43,667 nucleotides of DNA from an uncultured Tenacibaculum sp. (GCA_937922085.1 CAKZVD010000037.1:1-43667), one strand, 5' to 3'. Counted from the first letter of the stretch, positions 16,008-25,188 are shown. Program-made: numbers and translations. Notes: generated by a model not told the origin, from the sequence alone.

Positions 16008-18206
16008 CTAATGTTCTATTAATTCAAAATCTAAATGTTTTCTTTCTAAATCTGTATGTTTTACTTTAACAACAACAGAATCTCCTAATTGAATAACTGC
16101 GTTAGTAGATTGCCCAACAACAGCATATTGCTTTTCATCAAATATGTAATAATCATCTTTAATATCTCTAATTCTAACCATTCCTTCACATTTATTGGCT
16201 AAAATTTCAACATAAATTCCCCATTCAGTAACACCAGAAACAACTCCTTCAAATTCTTGATCCTTATGATCTTGCATGTATTTAACCTGCATATATTTTA
16301 TAGAGTCTCTTTCTGCTTTTGCCGCTAATTCTTCCATTCTAGAAGAATGTTTACATCTTTCTTCATAAGTTTCAACTTTTGCAGAAGCACCACCATCTAA
16401 ATAGTGTTGTAATAAACGATGTGTCATTACATCTGGGTAACGTCTAATAGGAGAAGTAAAATGACTATAATAATCGAAGGCTAAACCATAATGTCCTATA
16501 TTTTGTGTAGTATATGCTGCCATACTCATAGAACGTATTGCTAACGTTTCTACTAAGTTAGATTCTCCTTTACCTTGTACATCCCCTAAAAGTTTATTTA
16601 AACTAGCAGAAGTAGATTCTCTTGTTTGTGTATCTATTTTATAACCAAACTTGCTTATAATATTTTGTAATGATTCTAATTTTTCAATATTAGGTTCATC
16701 ATGTATTCTGTAAATAAATGTTTTATTGGTTGGTTTATTCCCTTTTCCTTTTCCAATAAATTGAGCTACTTTCTTATTGGCCAATAACATAAATTCTTCA
16801 ATTAATTTATTGGCATCTTTAGCTTCTTTGAAATATACACCTATAGGATTTGCTTCTTCATCTAAATTAAATCTAACTTCAACTCTATCAAAAGAAATTG
16901 CTCCAGATTTCATTCGTTTAGCTCGCATTATTTTAGCTAATTCGTCTAATTTTAAAGTAGCATCTACAATACTTTTATCTACTGTATATGCTTCGCCTGT
17001 TAAAGAAATATCAGCTGGTATTACATTTTCTTTAGTTTCTATAATAACCTGTGCTTCTTCATAAGCAAAACGTTTATCTGAATAAGTAACAGTTCTACCA
17101 AACCATTCATTAATAATATTTGCTTTTTCATCCATTTCAAAAACAGCAGAAAAAGTTAGTTTCTCTTCATTTGGTCGTAATGAACAAACTCCGTTAGATA
17201 ACATTTCTGGCAACATAGGAACCACTCTATCTACAAGGTATACAGAAGTTGCTCTATCATATGCTTCATCATCTAAAATGGTTTTTGGTTGTAAATAATG
17301 AGAAACATCTGCTATATGGATTCCTACTTCATAATTACCGTTCTCTAAAACTTTAAAAGACAACGCATCATCAAAATCTTTTGCATCTTTAGGATCTATA
17401 GTAAATGTTAAATCTGAACGCATGTCTCTACGCTTTTTTATTTCTTCAGAAGTAATATCTATAGGTAAGTTTTCTGCTTCTTTTTCAACTTCTTTAGGAA
17501 ATTCATATGGTAAACCATATTCTAATAATATAGAGTGAATTTCTGTATCATGATCTCCTGGTTTTCCTAAACTTTGAATTATTTTACCAAAAGGATTTTT
17601 AGATCTATCTGGCCAATCTGTTAACTTAGCAACTACTTTATCTCCATTTTCTGCTCCGTTTAATTTACCTTTAGATATAAATATATCAGCATACATTTTA
17701 GGGTTGTTAGGTATTACAAAACCAAAGTTTTTATTCATTTGTAATGTACCTACAAACTCTCGTTTTGTACGTTCTATAATTTCTACAACATCTGCTTCTA
17801 ATTTCGAGTTTTTCCTTTTATTGTACACATAAACTCTTACAATATCATCTTGTAATGATTTATTTAAGTTTACAGACGGTATAAATATATCATTTTCAAA
17901 GTCATCACATATAAAATAACCATTACCATTTGAGGTTAAATCTATAGTTCCTATATGATACTTACGTACTGCATTAATTTTATAACTTCCTTTTTCTCCT
18001 TCTATAATCTTCTCACTTGAAGCTAACTCTCCTAATTTTTTTATAATTTGATTTCTTCCTTCAGTATCGTTAACATCAATTTTAGAAGCTATTTGTTTGT
18101 AATTAAAAGATTTATTTCCATCCTCATTCAATATTTTAAAAATCTTTCTAGTTAAGTCTTTAATTACATTTCCTTTCTTCTTATATATCTTCTTTTTTTT
18201 CGACAT
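16008..18206 (-). CDS. rnr: Ribonuclease R
   Basis: A 732-residue protein from the preferred start MSKKKKIYKKKG (18206); an in-frame Met nine codons upstream is possible but adds atypical residues. Order of domains: basic N-terminus with winged helix (about 15-80), two cold-shock-like OB domains (about 80-230), the RNB catalytic domain (about 265-590) with the metal-binding DPKDAKDFDDA, and the typical YSHFTSPIRRYPDVMTHR block, then a C-terminal S1 domain (about 650-730). It degrades structured RNA 3' to 5' and takes part in rRNA quality control. A weak palindrome AAAGGATTTAAATCCTTT lies just past the stop (15986-16003). Confidence 0.97.
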   Translation of the reverse strand: MSKKKKIYKKKGNVIKDLTRKIFKILNEDGNKSFNYKQIASKIDVNDTEGRNQIIKKLGELASSEKIIEGEKGSYKINAVRKYHIGTIDLTSNGNGYFICDDFENDIFIPSVNLNKSLQDDIVRVYVYNKRKNSKLEADVVEIIERTKREFVGTLQMNKNFGFVIPNNPKMYADIFISKGKLNGAENGDKVVAKLTDWPDRSKNPFGKIIQSLGKPGDHDTEIHSILLEYGLPYEFPKEVEKEAENLPIDITSEEIKKRRDMRSDLTFTIDPKDAKDFDDALSFKVLENGNYEVGIHIADVSHYLQPKTILDDEAYDRATSVYLVDRVVPMLPEMLSNGVCSLRPNEEKLTFSAVFEMDEKANIINEWFGRTVTYSDKRFAYEEAQVIIETKENVIPADISLTGEAYTVDKSIVDATLKLDELAKIMRAKRMKSGAISFDRVEVRFNLDEEANPIGVYFKEAKDANKLIEEFMLLANKKVAQFIGKGKGNKPTNKTFIYRIHDEPNIEKLESLQNIISKFGYKIDTQTRESTSASLNKLLGDVQGKGESNLVETLAIRSMSMAAYTTQNIGHYGLAFDYYSHFTSPIRRYPDVMTHRLLQHYLDGGASAKVETYEERCKHSSRMEELAAKAERDSIKYMQVKYMQDHKDQEFEGVVSGVTEWGIYVEILANKCEGMVRIRDIKDDYYIFDEKQYAVVGQSTNAVIQLGDSVVVKVKHTDLERKHLDFELIEH

Positions 18207-18334
18207 AAATTGTTTAAAATTTGTTTCAACCAAAGTACAAAGAATAATTTTTAAATCTATTTCTTAAAAAAATCTTAAAAAAAATGTAACATTTCTTAAA
18301 AAAAGACGTCTTTATATAAAACAACTACTTAAAA

Positions 18335-18505
18335 TTGAAAAACTTACGTAAAATAATACTCTTATTTCTACTTATTTTCTTAACGGGAATAATAGTAACT
18401 GCTGTAAGTATAAACACTACTTTAAATAAAAAAGTTCCTTCTAAGAATTTAAAAACGAAACAAGACACTTTACTTTTAATAGAAGCAAATAAAAAATTAG
18501 CTTAA
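18335..18505 (+). CDS. Possible small single-pass membrane protein (TTG start)
   Basis: A 56-codon frame starts with TTG at 18335 (no ATG or GTG is available after the upstream in-frame stop at 18317) and reads MKNLRKIILLFLLIFLTGIIV if TTG is decoded as Met after the first codon. It has a basic N-terminus, one strong hydrophobic helix (about residues 6-24) and a Lys-rich polar tail ending in EANKKLA. This positive-inside pattern is unlikely by chance and it is the only coherent frame in the 984-bp spacer between rnr and rpiB. It is divergent from rnr, 128 bp away. I do not recognise a family; it could be a chance frame. Confidence 0.5.
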   Translation: MKNLRKIILLFLLIFLTGIIVTAVSINTTLNKKVPSKNLKTKQDTLLLIEANKKLA

Positions 18506-18898
18506 TAAAAGTTTATCTGTTAACTACTATTTTTCTTTTTTACTAAAACAGTAATTTACCATCTCTTTTAAAATTTTTAAGAATTATTAGTTTAGAGGAA
18601 ACTATTTCTATTTAACTCTACAAAACATTTTTAATGTATTTCAATTAAATTAGAAGTAAGAATCTATTGACTTTAATTTTTTTCTTTTTCACTTATTAAC
18701 ATATTATATTATTAATATTAAGAGATTTTAAAAATTTTAAAAAAAGATGATGGTTATAATAGTGTGTTAACTTGTAGCATTGAATTTCTTTTTAAAATTT
18801 TGATTTGTCACTTATTAAATACAATGAACAATTTATTTATATAAAAAAGTATTGTAAATCAAAGCTTAAGTAGAGTTATTAACAAAACTTATAAACAT

Positions 18899-18922
18899 CT
18901 ATTCACTAAATTTAGTGAATAG
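18899..18922. repeat. Perfect 24-bp palindrome
   Basis: Arm CTATTCACTAAA followed directly by its exact reverse complement TTTAGTGAATAG, with no loop. No T-tract follows, so it is more likely a dimer-binding site than a terminator. Confidence 0.75.
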
Positions 18923-19157
18923 TTAATTGCAAGTTGAATGTAAACAAAATGTAAATTTACTGTTGATAAAAAAGAATTAAAAAGAGATAAAAAAAGTTGC
19001 ATAATTGGTGAGGTGTACTGTATTGTAAAAAAAATCAAGAATATCAAATAATCTTTTTAGAATCTTCTTATAAGTTCTTAACATTAAGGAAATATAGATA
19101 AACTACTTACTATTAGTAGGTTATTAAACATCTTAAAAAAAGCATTGTTAATTACTG

Positions 19158-19185
19158 TTGATAACCTTGAATAACTGTATTTTTG
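19158..19185 (+). promoter_or_regulatory. Bacteroidota-type promoter for rpiB
   Basis: TTG (19158-19160), 17-bp spacer, TATTTTTG (19178-19185), a perfect TAnnTTTG, 32 bp before the rpiB ATG. The TTG lies inside the TGTTGATAA box at 19156-19164, so a protein bound there would compete with RNA polymerase. Confidence 0.6.
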
Positions 19186-19217
19186 CTATTATTAACACAA
19201 CTTAAAATCAGTATATT

Positions 19218-19652
19218 ATGATAATTGCAATAGGTAATGACCATGCAGGTACCGAATACAAATTCGAAATCATAAAGCTTTTAGAAGAATTAGGACATGA
19301 AGTAATTAATTCTGGTACAAATACAAATGATAGTATGGATTATCCTGATGCTATTCATCCAACAGCAGATGCTGTAGAAAAAGGAAATGCAGAAATGGGT
19401 ATTATTTTATGTGGTAGTGGTAATGGAGCTCAAATGACAGCTAATAAACACCAAGGTGTTAGAGCTGCACTTTGTTGGAATAATGAATTGGTAGCATTAA
19501 CACGTCAACATAATGATGCTAATATTTTAACAATTCCTGCCCGTTTTGTTTCATTACAACAAGCTTTAGGTTTTGTAAAGATTTTTTTAACTACTGAATT
19601 TGAAGGTGGTCGTCATGCAAATAGAGTTCATAAAATAGCTTGCAATCACTAA
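19218..19652 (+). CDS. rpiB: Ribose-5-phosphate isomerase B
   Basis: A 144-residue protein, standard length of the RpiB/LacAB family. It interconverts ribose 5-phosphate and ribulose 5-phosphate in the pentose phosphate pathway. The N-terminal IAIGNDHAG carries the family's substrate-binding Asp-His, and GIILCGSGNGAQM carries the catalytic Cys with the anion-hole glycines (Ser replaces the more usual Thr after CG). The block RHNDAN appears here as RQHNDANILTIPARF. Its stop codon is directly followed by the ATG of the next gene, so the two form an operon. Confidence 0.96.
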   Translation: MIIAIGNDHAGTEYKFEIIKLLEELGHEVINSGTNTNDSMDYPDAIHPTADAVEKGNAEMGIILCGSGNGAQMTANKHQGVRAALCWNNELVALTRQHNDANILTIPARFVSLQQALGFVKIFLTTEFEGGRHANRVHKIACNH

Positions 19653-20090
19653 ATGGATTTTATAGTAAAAACTTTTAATGAATTAACAACTTCAGAATTG
19701 TATGAACTACTTTTATTACGTTCTGAAGTTTTTGTTGTAGAGCAAAATTGTGTGTATCAGGACATTGATGGAAAAGATGATAAAGCACTACATGTTTTAG
19801 GTATTAAAGAAGGTAAAATAATTGCATATACTCGTTTATTTAAGCCTAATGAATATTTTATAGAATCTAGTATTGGTAGGGTTGTAGTTAAAGAATCTGA
19901 AAGAAAATTTAGTTATGGTCATGAGTTAATAAAATTTTCTATTGAATCTATAGAAAGTATATTTAAGACCAATACTATTAAAATTGGTGCGCAAACTTAT
20001 TTAAAAAAGTTTTATGAGAGTCATGGTTTTGTTAAAATAGGAAATGAATATATAGAAGATGGTATTCCACATATCTATATGATAAAATAA
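19653..20090 (+). CDS. GNAT acetyltransferase, ElaA-like
   Basis: A 145-residue protein. The opening FNELTTSELYELLLLRSEVFVVEQNC matches the ElaA subgroup of GNAT acetyltransferases, in which the R-x-x-VFVVEQ-C segment is characteristic (written here in pieces: LLLRSEVF, VVEQNCVYQDIDG). The acetyl-CoA loop is VVKESERKFSYGHELI and the end is typical, KFYESHGFVKIGNEYIEDG. The substrate is not known. It begins immediately after the rpiB stop, so translation is probably coupled. It converges on the LRR protein gene with no space for a separate terminator. Confidence 0.9.
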   Translation: MDFIVKTFNELTTSELYELLLLRSEVFVVEQNCVYQDIDGKDDKALHVLGIKEGKIIAYTRLFKPNEYFIESSIGRVVVKESERKFSYGHELIKFSIESIESIFKTNTIKIGAQTYLKKFYESHGFVKIGNEYIEDGIPHIYMIK

Positions 20091-21269
20091 TTATTTTCTT
20101 AATAATGAAAAATGACCCGTTTTTAATGAGTTATCATTAAAAATAATTTGATACCAATAAGTGTTTGAAATCATTTTTTTTCCTTCAAAAACACCATCCC
20201 ATCCTATAGCAGGATCTGGTGAAGAGAGTACTTTTCCAAACCTATCAAAAATGTAAATTTTATTTATTTTTTTGTTTGATTTAACCAACCATAAATCATT
20301 TATTCCATCATTATTAGGTGTAAAAAAAGAAGGAAAAAAATTATTACTTGTTGAAGGTAATTCGCATATATTAATATTAAAAGTACTTTCTTTAAAACAA
20401 GTAATATCTAATGGATCTATATTATAAATATAAATTATTTTAGAACTAGTTATAATATCACCAGTATTTAATTGTAAACCATTACCACCAGATTCAGTAT
20501 AAAAATTTCCATTTATTAAAGTTGGTAGTATATATTGATCGCAAGTATTAATATCACTAAAAGAATCGACAGTAACTTTACATAAAGCATTTTTACATTG
20601 TTGTTCAGTTTCAACAAAAAAAGAAGTAGCATCTATATTTATCCAATTGTTTAAACTGTAAGTAATATTATCTACAAAAATACATTTCAAATTAGGATTA
20701 TTTCTAACACTAAAAATATTGATATTAATATTTTTTTGATTTCTTAGATCTAGAGTATTAAGATTATTATCATCAAGCTTTACAATACTTAAATCTTTAT
20801 GATTAGTAAAATCTAAACTGGAAATATTATTATTTATAAAAGAAATATTAGCAAGTAATAAATTTTTAGAAATGTCTAAGTCATTCAAAAAATTATTATC
20901 AAGAAATATATTTTCTAAAAGTAAATTTTTAGAGATATCTAAATTAGAAATATTATTATTATTAGCTACCAATGTTCTTAATTTTGATAGTTGAGAAATA
21001 TCTAAATTAGTTATGTTATTATTATCTATTTGTAAATGTTCTAATGCAGTAAAGTCTTCAATTCCAGTTAAATCTGAAATATTAGAGTTCATAATAAATA
21101 TTTCTAATAAAGAATTAATATTAGAAGTAAGAACAAAATTATCGAGAGGGCCAGAATCAAATCCCATATCTATTAAATATTGTTCAAAATTATCATCAGG
21201 TATAAATGTGTTTTGAGAAAAAATGTTAGAAAACAACATTAAAAAGGATATTAATATTATTTTTTTCAT
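20091..21269 (-). CDS. Leucine-rich-repeat protein secreted by T9SS (type B sorting domain)
   Basis: A 392-residue protein from MKKIILISFLML (an in-frame Met three codons upstream is less likely). Order: signal peptide (1-18), about eight leucine-rich repeats of bacterial type (about 50-200; units such as LDISKNLLLENIFLDNN, LTNLDIS, NNNISNLDIS), a Cys-containing spacer, and a C-terminal domain of about 85 residues with the gliding-motility/type B hallmarks FFPSFFTPNNDGINDLW, IYIFDRFGK, GWDG and NTYWYQI ending in GHFSLLRK. The type IX system carries such proteins across the outer membrane. The repeats probably mediate adhesion or protein binding. It is preceded by AT-rich DNA without a clear promoter. 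Confidence 0.92.
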   Translation of the reverse strand: MKKIILISFLMLFSNIFSQNTFIPDDNFEQYLIDMGFDSGPLDNFVLTSNINSLLEIFIMNSNISDLTGIEDFTALEHLQIDNNNITNLDISQLSKLRTLVANNNNISNLDISKNLLLENIFLDNNFLNDLDISKNLLLANISFINNNISSLDFTNHKDLSIVKLDDNNLNTLDLRNQKNININIFSVRNNPNLKCIFVDNITYSLNNWINIDATSFFVETEQQCKNALCKVTVDSFSDINTCDQYILPTLINGNFYTESGGNGLQLNTGDIITSSKIIYIYNIDPLDITCFKESTFNINICELPSTSNNFFPSFFTPNNDGINDLWLVKSNKKINKIYIFDRFGKVLSSPDPAIGWDGVFEGKKMISNTYWYQIIFNDNSLKTGHFSLLRK

Positions 21270-21449
21270 AAAAAACAATTATAGCTTAATTCAACTTATG
21301 ATTAAATTTATATAAGAATCTAATTTTTATTCAGTTAAATAATCTATGTAGTCTATTTTATAAATAAAAAATTACAAAAAATGTAATAAAATTTATAAAT
21401 AATAATTTTTAACTTCCTTATTTTTCTATAAACTAATTGTTATAAAAAT

Positions 21450-21485
21450 AAAAATCTCTTGAGATTATGACCTCAAGAGATTTTT
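21450..21485 (-). terminator. Terminator of the DUF2167 gene
   Basis: Arms AAAAATCTCTTGAG and CTCAAGAGATTTTT, 14 bp perfect, loop of 8 bases (ATTATGAC), 22 bp beyond the stop on the minus strand. Confidence 0.9.
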
Positions 21486-21506
21486 ATTAAATATTTTATT
21501 AAAATG

Positions 21507-22406
21507 TTAAGCGTCTTTTTCTTCGCTTTTTGTACCAAATATTTTATTTTTAAATAAACTAAAAGCACCAGCTACAGCAATAGCAATTACTTTCCAAAAC
21601 TTTAAAATCAAAGCAAAAAAGCCTGCTTTTGCTAATAATTTTCCAGCAATTAAACCACCAATACCGTAAGCAGCAACTTTATCTACATCTGGATTAAAAT
21701 CTGCATAAGTATTACCATCAGTAAAAGAAACACTGTTTAAAATTTCATTTACATCATTTTTAAAAATAGGCAAAACATCCATATTACCTATAGCATTTAG
21801 GTTTAAAAATCCGGTTTTACCTAAAACTCTAATATTGTAATTTAAAGTATTAATACTATCACCTTCAAAATTTAATTCTTTAGCCCAGTGTAATTTTTTA
21901 TTAGATTGATCATAAAAAGGTTTAGAAGCCCAACCTACTAAATCAATAGTTGGATACCCTAATTTTTTTCTTTCTTTATTTCCAGTTTCTGCATCTCCTT
22001 TCATTTCAGATAATAAATCATCATAATTTATATCTTTAGCATCTTCATCATCAATATAACCTTCATCAGAATAAGTAATTTCTACAGCATATGTAAAATT
22101 ATCACTTATAGGGTGAGTATCTTTAGGAAAAAGCATTCCTAAAACTTCAGAGGGAGGATTTCCCCATAAATCACTCATTACATATTTACTTTGTTTAGCA
22201 TTTAAAAATTTATACCCTTCAGGAATATTAATTTCTGCTAAACCATCTTGTATTAAAACTTTACCTGTTTCATAATTAAAAGAGTTGTTAATACTATCTA
22301 GTTTTTTTTGATAAATTTCTTTTAGTATTTCTTCGCTTTCAGATTCTTGAGAAAATGAAATATTAGCAATAAATACTATAATTAAGAAGAAAAATATTTT
22401 TTTCAT
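21507..22406 (-). CDS. DUF2167 family membrane protein
   Basis: A 299-residue protein. Signal peptide at residues 1-19 (FFFLIIVFIANISFSQ). The DUF2167 core follows: GLAEINIPEGYKFLNAKQ, SDLWGNPPSEVLGMLFP, SYSDEGYIDDEDAKDINYDDLL (as TYSDEGYIDDED), GWASKPFYDQSNKKLHWAKEL and NYNIRVLGKTGFLNLNAIG. Two hydrophobic stretches close the protein (about 245-285), with a short basic tail. The family is widespread in proteobacteria and bacteroidota and its function is unknown. It is monocistronic with its own terminator. Confidence 0.92.
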   Translation of the reverse strand: MKKIFFFLIIVFIANISFSQESESEEILKEIYQKKLDSINNSFNYETGKVLIQDGLAEINIPEGYKFLNAKQSKYVMSDLWGNPPSEVLGMLFPKDTHPISDNFTYAVEITYSDEGYIDDEDAKDINYDDLLSEMKGDAETGNKERKKLGYPTIDLVGWASKPFYDQSNKKLHWAKELNFEGDSINTLNYNIRVLGKTGFLNLNAIGNMDVLPIFKNDVNEILNSVSFTDGNTYADFNPDVDKVAAYGIGGLIAGKLLAKAGFFALILKFWKVIAIAVAGAFSLFKNKIFGTKSEEKDA

Positions 22407-22474
22407 AGTTCTATTTTTAAAAAATTAAGCGGCGAAAGTACAAAATTTTATAAACTAATATAATACAACACACA

Positions 22475-23050
22475 TTAAGTTAATGTTTTAACTTCTTTTA
22501 CTTCACCAGATTTTAAATCATTTAAAAATATACTACCTACACGAACTCTAACTAATCTTAATGTAGGAAAACCAACAGCAGAAGTCATTTTACGAACTTG
22601 TCTAAATTTTCCTTCTTGTAAAGTAATAGAAATCCAAGATGTTGGGCCGTGCCTATCATCTCTAATTTTTTTAGATCTATCAGGAAAATTGGGAGTATTA
22701 ATAGCAAAAACAACACATGATTTTGTCATATATTTTTTTCCATCAAAACCAATTTCAACACCATTTTTTAATTCTTCAATTTCTTTTTCAGTTATTTGTC
22801 CATTAACTTGTACGTAATATTCTTTTTCTACTTTTCCTCTGGTAGTTATATAATCGCTTACTTTTCCATCTGTTGTTAATAATAATAAACCTTCCGATTT
22901 TACATCTAAACGCCCAATAGCCATTGTTTTTTCAGGAAAATCAAAATCTAATTCGCCTAATAATTTTTTCTTTCTTTTAGTTTGATTGTTTATAAATTGA
23001 GAAAGAAACCCATAAGGTTTGTGAATTATAAAATGTCGATGTATTCGCAT
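22475..23050 (-). CDS. 23S rRNA pseudouridine synthase, RluE-like
   Basis: A 191-residue protein from MRIHRHFIIHKPYGF (23050); an upstream Met would add 30 hydrophobic residues unlike the family. The RsuA/RluE-type catalytic motif is visible as GRLDVKSEGLLLLT (about residues 46-59) with the nucleophilic Asp49, and the family C-terminal block is QEGKFRQVRKMTSAVGFPTLRLVRVRVG. It lacks an N-terminal S4 domain, which fits RluE rather than RsuA/RluB/RluF. RluE modifies U2457 of 23S rRNA in E. coli; the exact target here is inferred. It is divergent from recA with 122 bp between starts. Confidence 0.88.
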   Translation of the reverse strand: MRIHRHFIIHKPYGFLSQFINNQTKRKKKLLGELDFDFPEKTMAIGRLDVKSEGLLLLTTDGKVSDYITTRGKVEKEYYVQVNGQITEKEIEELKNGVEIGFDGKKYMTKSCVVFAINTPNFPDRSKKIRDDRHGPTSWISITLQEGKFRQVRKMTSAVGFPTLRLVRVRVGSIFLNDLKSGEVKEVKTLT

Positions 23051-23172
23051 TAAAAAGGAGTTAGGAAAGCACAATATTACAATAAATATGGAATCTAAAA
23101 AAAGCACACATAATTCTTCCACTTTTTCATAACTTAGCAACTCTTATTTTTATAACATTTTTTAAGTATTTT

Positions 23173-24180
23173 ATGGCAGCAGATAAAGAAAAGGAAGCGA
23201 AATTAAAAGCGCTTCGACTTACGCTAGATAAATTAGATAAATCTTACGGTAAAGGAACCGTAATGAAATTAGGTGATAAAGTAATTGAAGATGTTGATGC
23301 AATATCGTCTGGATCTTTAGGTTTAGATTTAGCATTAGGCGTTGGTGGATATCCAAGAGGAAGAATTATAGAAATTTATGGACCAGAATCTTCTGGTAAA
23401 ACAACTTTAACTATTCATGCTATTGCTGAAGCTCAAAAAGCAGGAGGTATTGCAGCTTTTATTGATGCAGAACATGCTTTTGATCGTTTTTATGCTGAGA
23501 ATTTAGGAGTAGATGTAGATAATTTAATTATTTCTCAACCAGATCATGGTGAACAAGCATTAGAAATTGCAGATAATTTAATTCGTTCTGGAGCTATTGA
23601 TATCGTTGTTATTGATTCTGTTGCAGCATTAACTCCAAAATCTGAGATTGAAGGAGAAATGGGAGATTCTAAAATGGGATTACATGCTCGTTTAATGTCG
23701 CAAGCGTTACGTAAATTAACAGGTACTATTAGTAAAACAAATTGTACGGTTATATTTATTAACCAATTACGTGAAAAAATTGGAGTAATGTTTGGTAACC
23801 CAGAAACTACAACTGGTGGTAATGCATTAAAATTTTATGCTTCTGTTCGTTTAGATATTCGTAGAAGAACACAAATTAAAGATGGAGATAGAGTAATTGG
23901 TAACAGTACCAAGGTAAAGGTTGTTAAGAATAAAGTAGCACCACCTTTTCAAATGGCAGAGTTTGATATTATGTATGGTTTAGGAATTTCTAAGGTTGGA
24001 GAAATTTTAGATATCGGTGTAGAACTTGGAATTGTGAAGAAAAGTGGTTCTTGGTTTAGTTATGGTGACACAAAACTAGGTCAAGGTAGAGATGCTGTTA
24101 AAGGTTTAATAAAAGATAATCCAGAATTAATGGAGGAACTTGAAACCAAGATTAAAGAGGCTATTGATAATCAAGAGTAA
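23173..24180 (+). CDS. recA: Recombinase RecA
   Basis: A 335-residue protein, the normal Bacteroidota length. RecA forms ATP-dependent filaments on single-stranded DNA, performs strand exchange and stimulates cleavage of LexA-type repressors. Visible features: Walker A GPESSGKT (about residues 71-78), the MAW-type catalytic region with [11 protein letters not shown], Walker [11 protein letters not shown] (about 144-153), DNA-binding loop 2 with [17 protein letters not shown], and the C-terminal domain with an acidic end. The ATG at 23173 follows AT-rich DNA; no SOS box of a known type was recognised. A strong terminator follows. Confidence 0.99.
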   Translation: MAADKEKEAKLKALRLTLDKLDKSYGKGTVMKLGDKVIEDVDAISSGSLGLDLALGVGGYPRGRIIEIYGPESSGKTTLTIHAIAEAQKAGGIAAFIDAEHAFDRFYAENLGVDVDNLIISQPDHGEQALEIADNLIRSGAIDIVVIDSVAALTPKSEIEGEMGDSKMGLHARLMSQALRKLTGTISKTNCTVIFINQLREKIGVMFGNPETTTGGNALKFYASVRLDIRRRTQIKDGDRVIGNSTKVKVVKNKVAPPFQMAEFDIMYGLGISKVGEILDIGVELGIVKKSGSWFSYGDTKLGQGRDAVKGLIKDNPELMEELETKIKEAIDNQE

Positions 24181-24205
24181 GTTTATATATAAATATAGTA
24201 TTTAA

Positions 24206-24236
24206 GGGCCGTTGAGAAATCAACGGTCTTTTTATT
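24206..24236 (+). terminator. recA terminator
   Basis: Stem GGCCGTTGA / TCAACGGTC with one G-U pair, GAAA tetraloop, then TTTTTATTT, 26 bp after the recA stop. Confidence 0.93.
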
Positions 24237-24424
24237 TAAATCACAGGGTGATAGCCAAGGATTCAATTCCTCATAGCTTTCCTCGAAATGAAAGAAATAA
24301 AATTATTATAGATATTTCTTACTCTTAGGGTGAGGCAGATTATTTTTAAGTGTTTAAAAAAAAGTATTTTAAATTGATTTAGTAAAATCTTAAAAAGGAA
24401 TTAGGTGATGGTAGTATTCATAAG

Positions 24425-24432
24425 TAACTTTG
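24425..24432 (+). promoter_or_regulatory. Promoter -7 element before GNAT gene
   Basis: TAACTTTG matches TAnnTTTG exactly, 14 bp before the ATG at 24447. No good TTG -33 element is found 17-23 bp upstream (only TTA at 24401), so the promoter is weak or the match is chance. Confidence 0.35.
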
Positions 24433-24446
24433 TATAAAAAGATCCA

Positions 24447-25001
24447 ATGATTACAATTTCTAAGAACTTAAAATTAAGGGAAATTTTAGAATCTGATTCT
24501 GAATCTCTTTTTAATTTAATGAAAGAAATCTATCCAGCTGCATACAGTCATTTTTGGAAAGATGGAGGAGAGTTTTATGTAAAAACACAATATGCTAAAG
24601 AAAATATTTTAAGAGAACTTTCAGAAGAAAATACTTCCTACTATTTTGTACTTTTTAAAGGAGAAATAATAGGAAATTTTAGAATTATTTGGAATAAAAA
24701 ATTAGGAGAATTAAAAGATAAAAAATCAGTTAAACTTCATAGAATTTATTTGCATTCGAAAACTCAAGGAAACGGAATTGGTAAAAAACTATTGAATTGG
24801 TTAGAAGAAGAAGCTATAAAAAAAAAATATGAATTAATATGGTTAGATGCTATGGATGAGCAACCTCAAGCTTTTGAGTTTTACAAAAAAAGAGGGTACC
24901 AATATTATTCACATTGTTTTTTAGATTTTGAATTATTATATGATGAAGTTCGTAAAATGAGTCAGGTGTATAAGGAATTTTCTATTTTAAGTAATCAATA
25001 A
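24447..25001 (+). CDS. GNAT family N-acetyltransferase
   Basis: A 184-residue protein. The GNAT fold is visible: N-terminal LREILESDSESLFNLM, central beta-4 VKLHRIYLHSKTQGNGIGKKLL with the pyrophosphate-binding Q/R-x-x-G-x-G/A written as QGNGIG (about residues 106-111), and the C-terminal FEFYKKRGYQYYSHCFLDFE. Proteins of this shape acetylate small molecules, polyamines or protein N-termini; the sequence does not tell which. It is a single gene between recA and the large T9SS protein. Confidence 0.9.
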   Translation: MITISKNLKLREILESDSESLFNLMKEIYPAAYSHFWKDGGEFYVKTQYAKENILRELSEENTSYYFVLFKGEIIGNFRIIWNKKLGELKDKKSVKLHRIYLHSKTQGNGIGKKLLNWLEEEAIKKKYELIWLDAMDEQPQAFEFYKKRGYQYYSHCFLDFELLYDEVRKMSQVYKEFSILSNQ

Positions 25002-25188
25002 TCCTTATGTATTTAGTATAGTTAAAATTAAAAAACACTTTCTTACAGTGTTATTTTTTTCAATGAAAGTATTAGGTAATTAAAAATAATATAAATACTC
25101 TTTTAAGGTAGGGTATATATAGTTATAACGGTAATATATATATATAAACAAGCAAAATATAGTTAGTTTATAAATAAATTTTATCTAA

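Larger units (their letters stand above)
18506..19217. other. AT-rich gene-free stretch, candidate replication origin
   Basis: No gene was seen. Nine-base boxes TTATTAACA occur at 18693, 18876 and 19189, and TTATCAACA in inverted orientation at 18961 and 19156; a related TTCTTAACA is at 19075. They differ from the classical DnaA box TTATNCACA at one position. A perfect 24-bp palindrome lies at 18899-18922. Hand counts of G and C change from about 11 G / 19 C (18541-18720) to about 43 G / 20 C (18721-19020). Together with nearby parS-like sites this suggests an origin. It could equally be ordinary regulatory AT-rich DNA. Confidence 0.45.

Noticed and set aside
24241..24446. Spacer after recA with CAGGGTGATAGCC and TAGGGTGAGGC, possible tRNA or RNA gene
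   Set aside because: No cloverleaf can be drawn and there is no T-loop GTTCAA sequence in the right place; only a weak -7 element near its end is kept.
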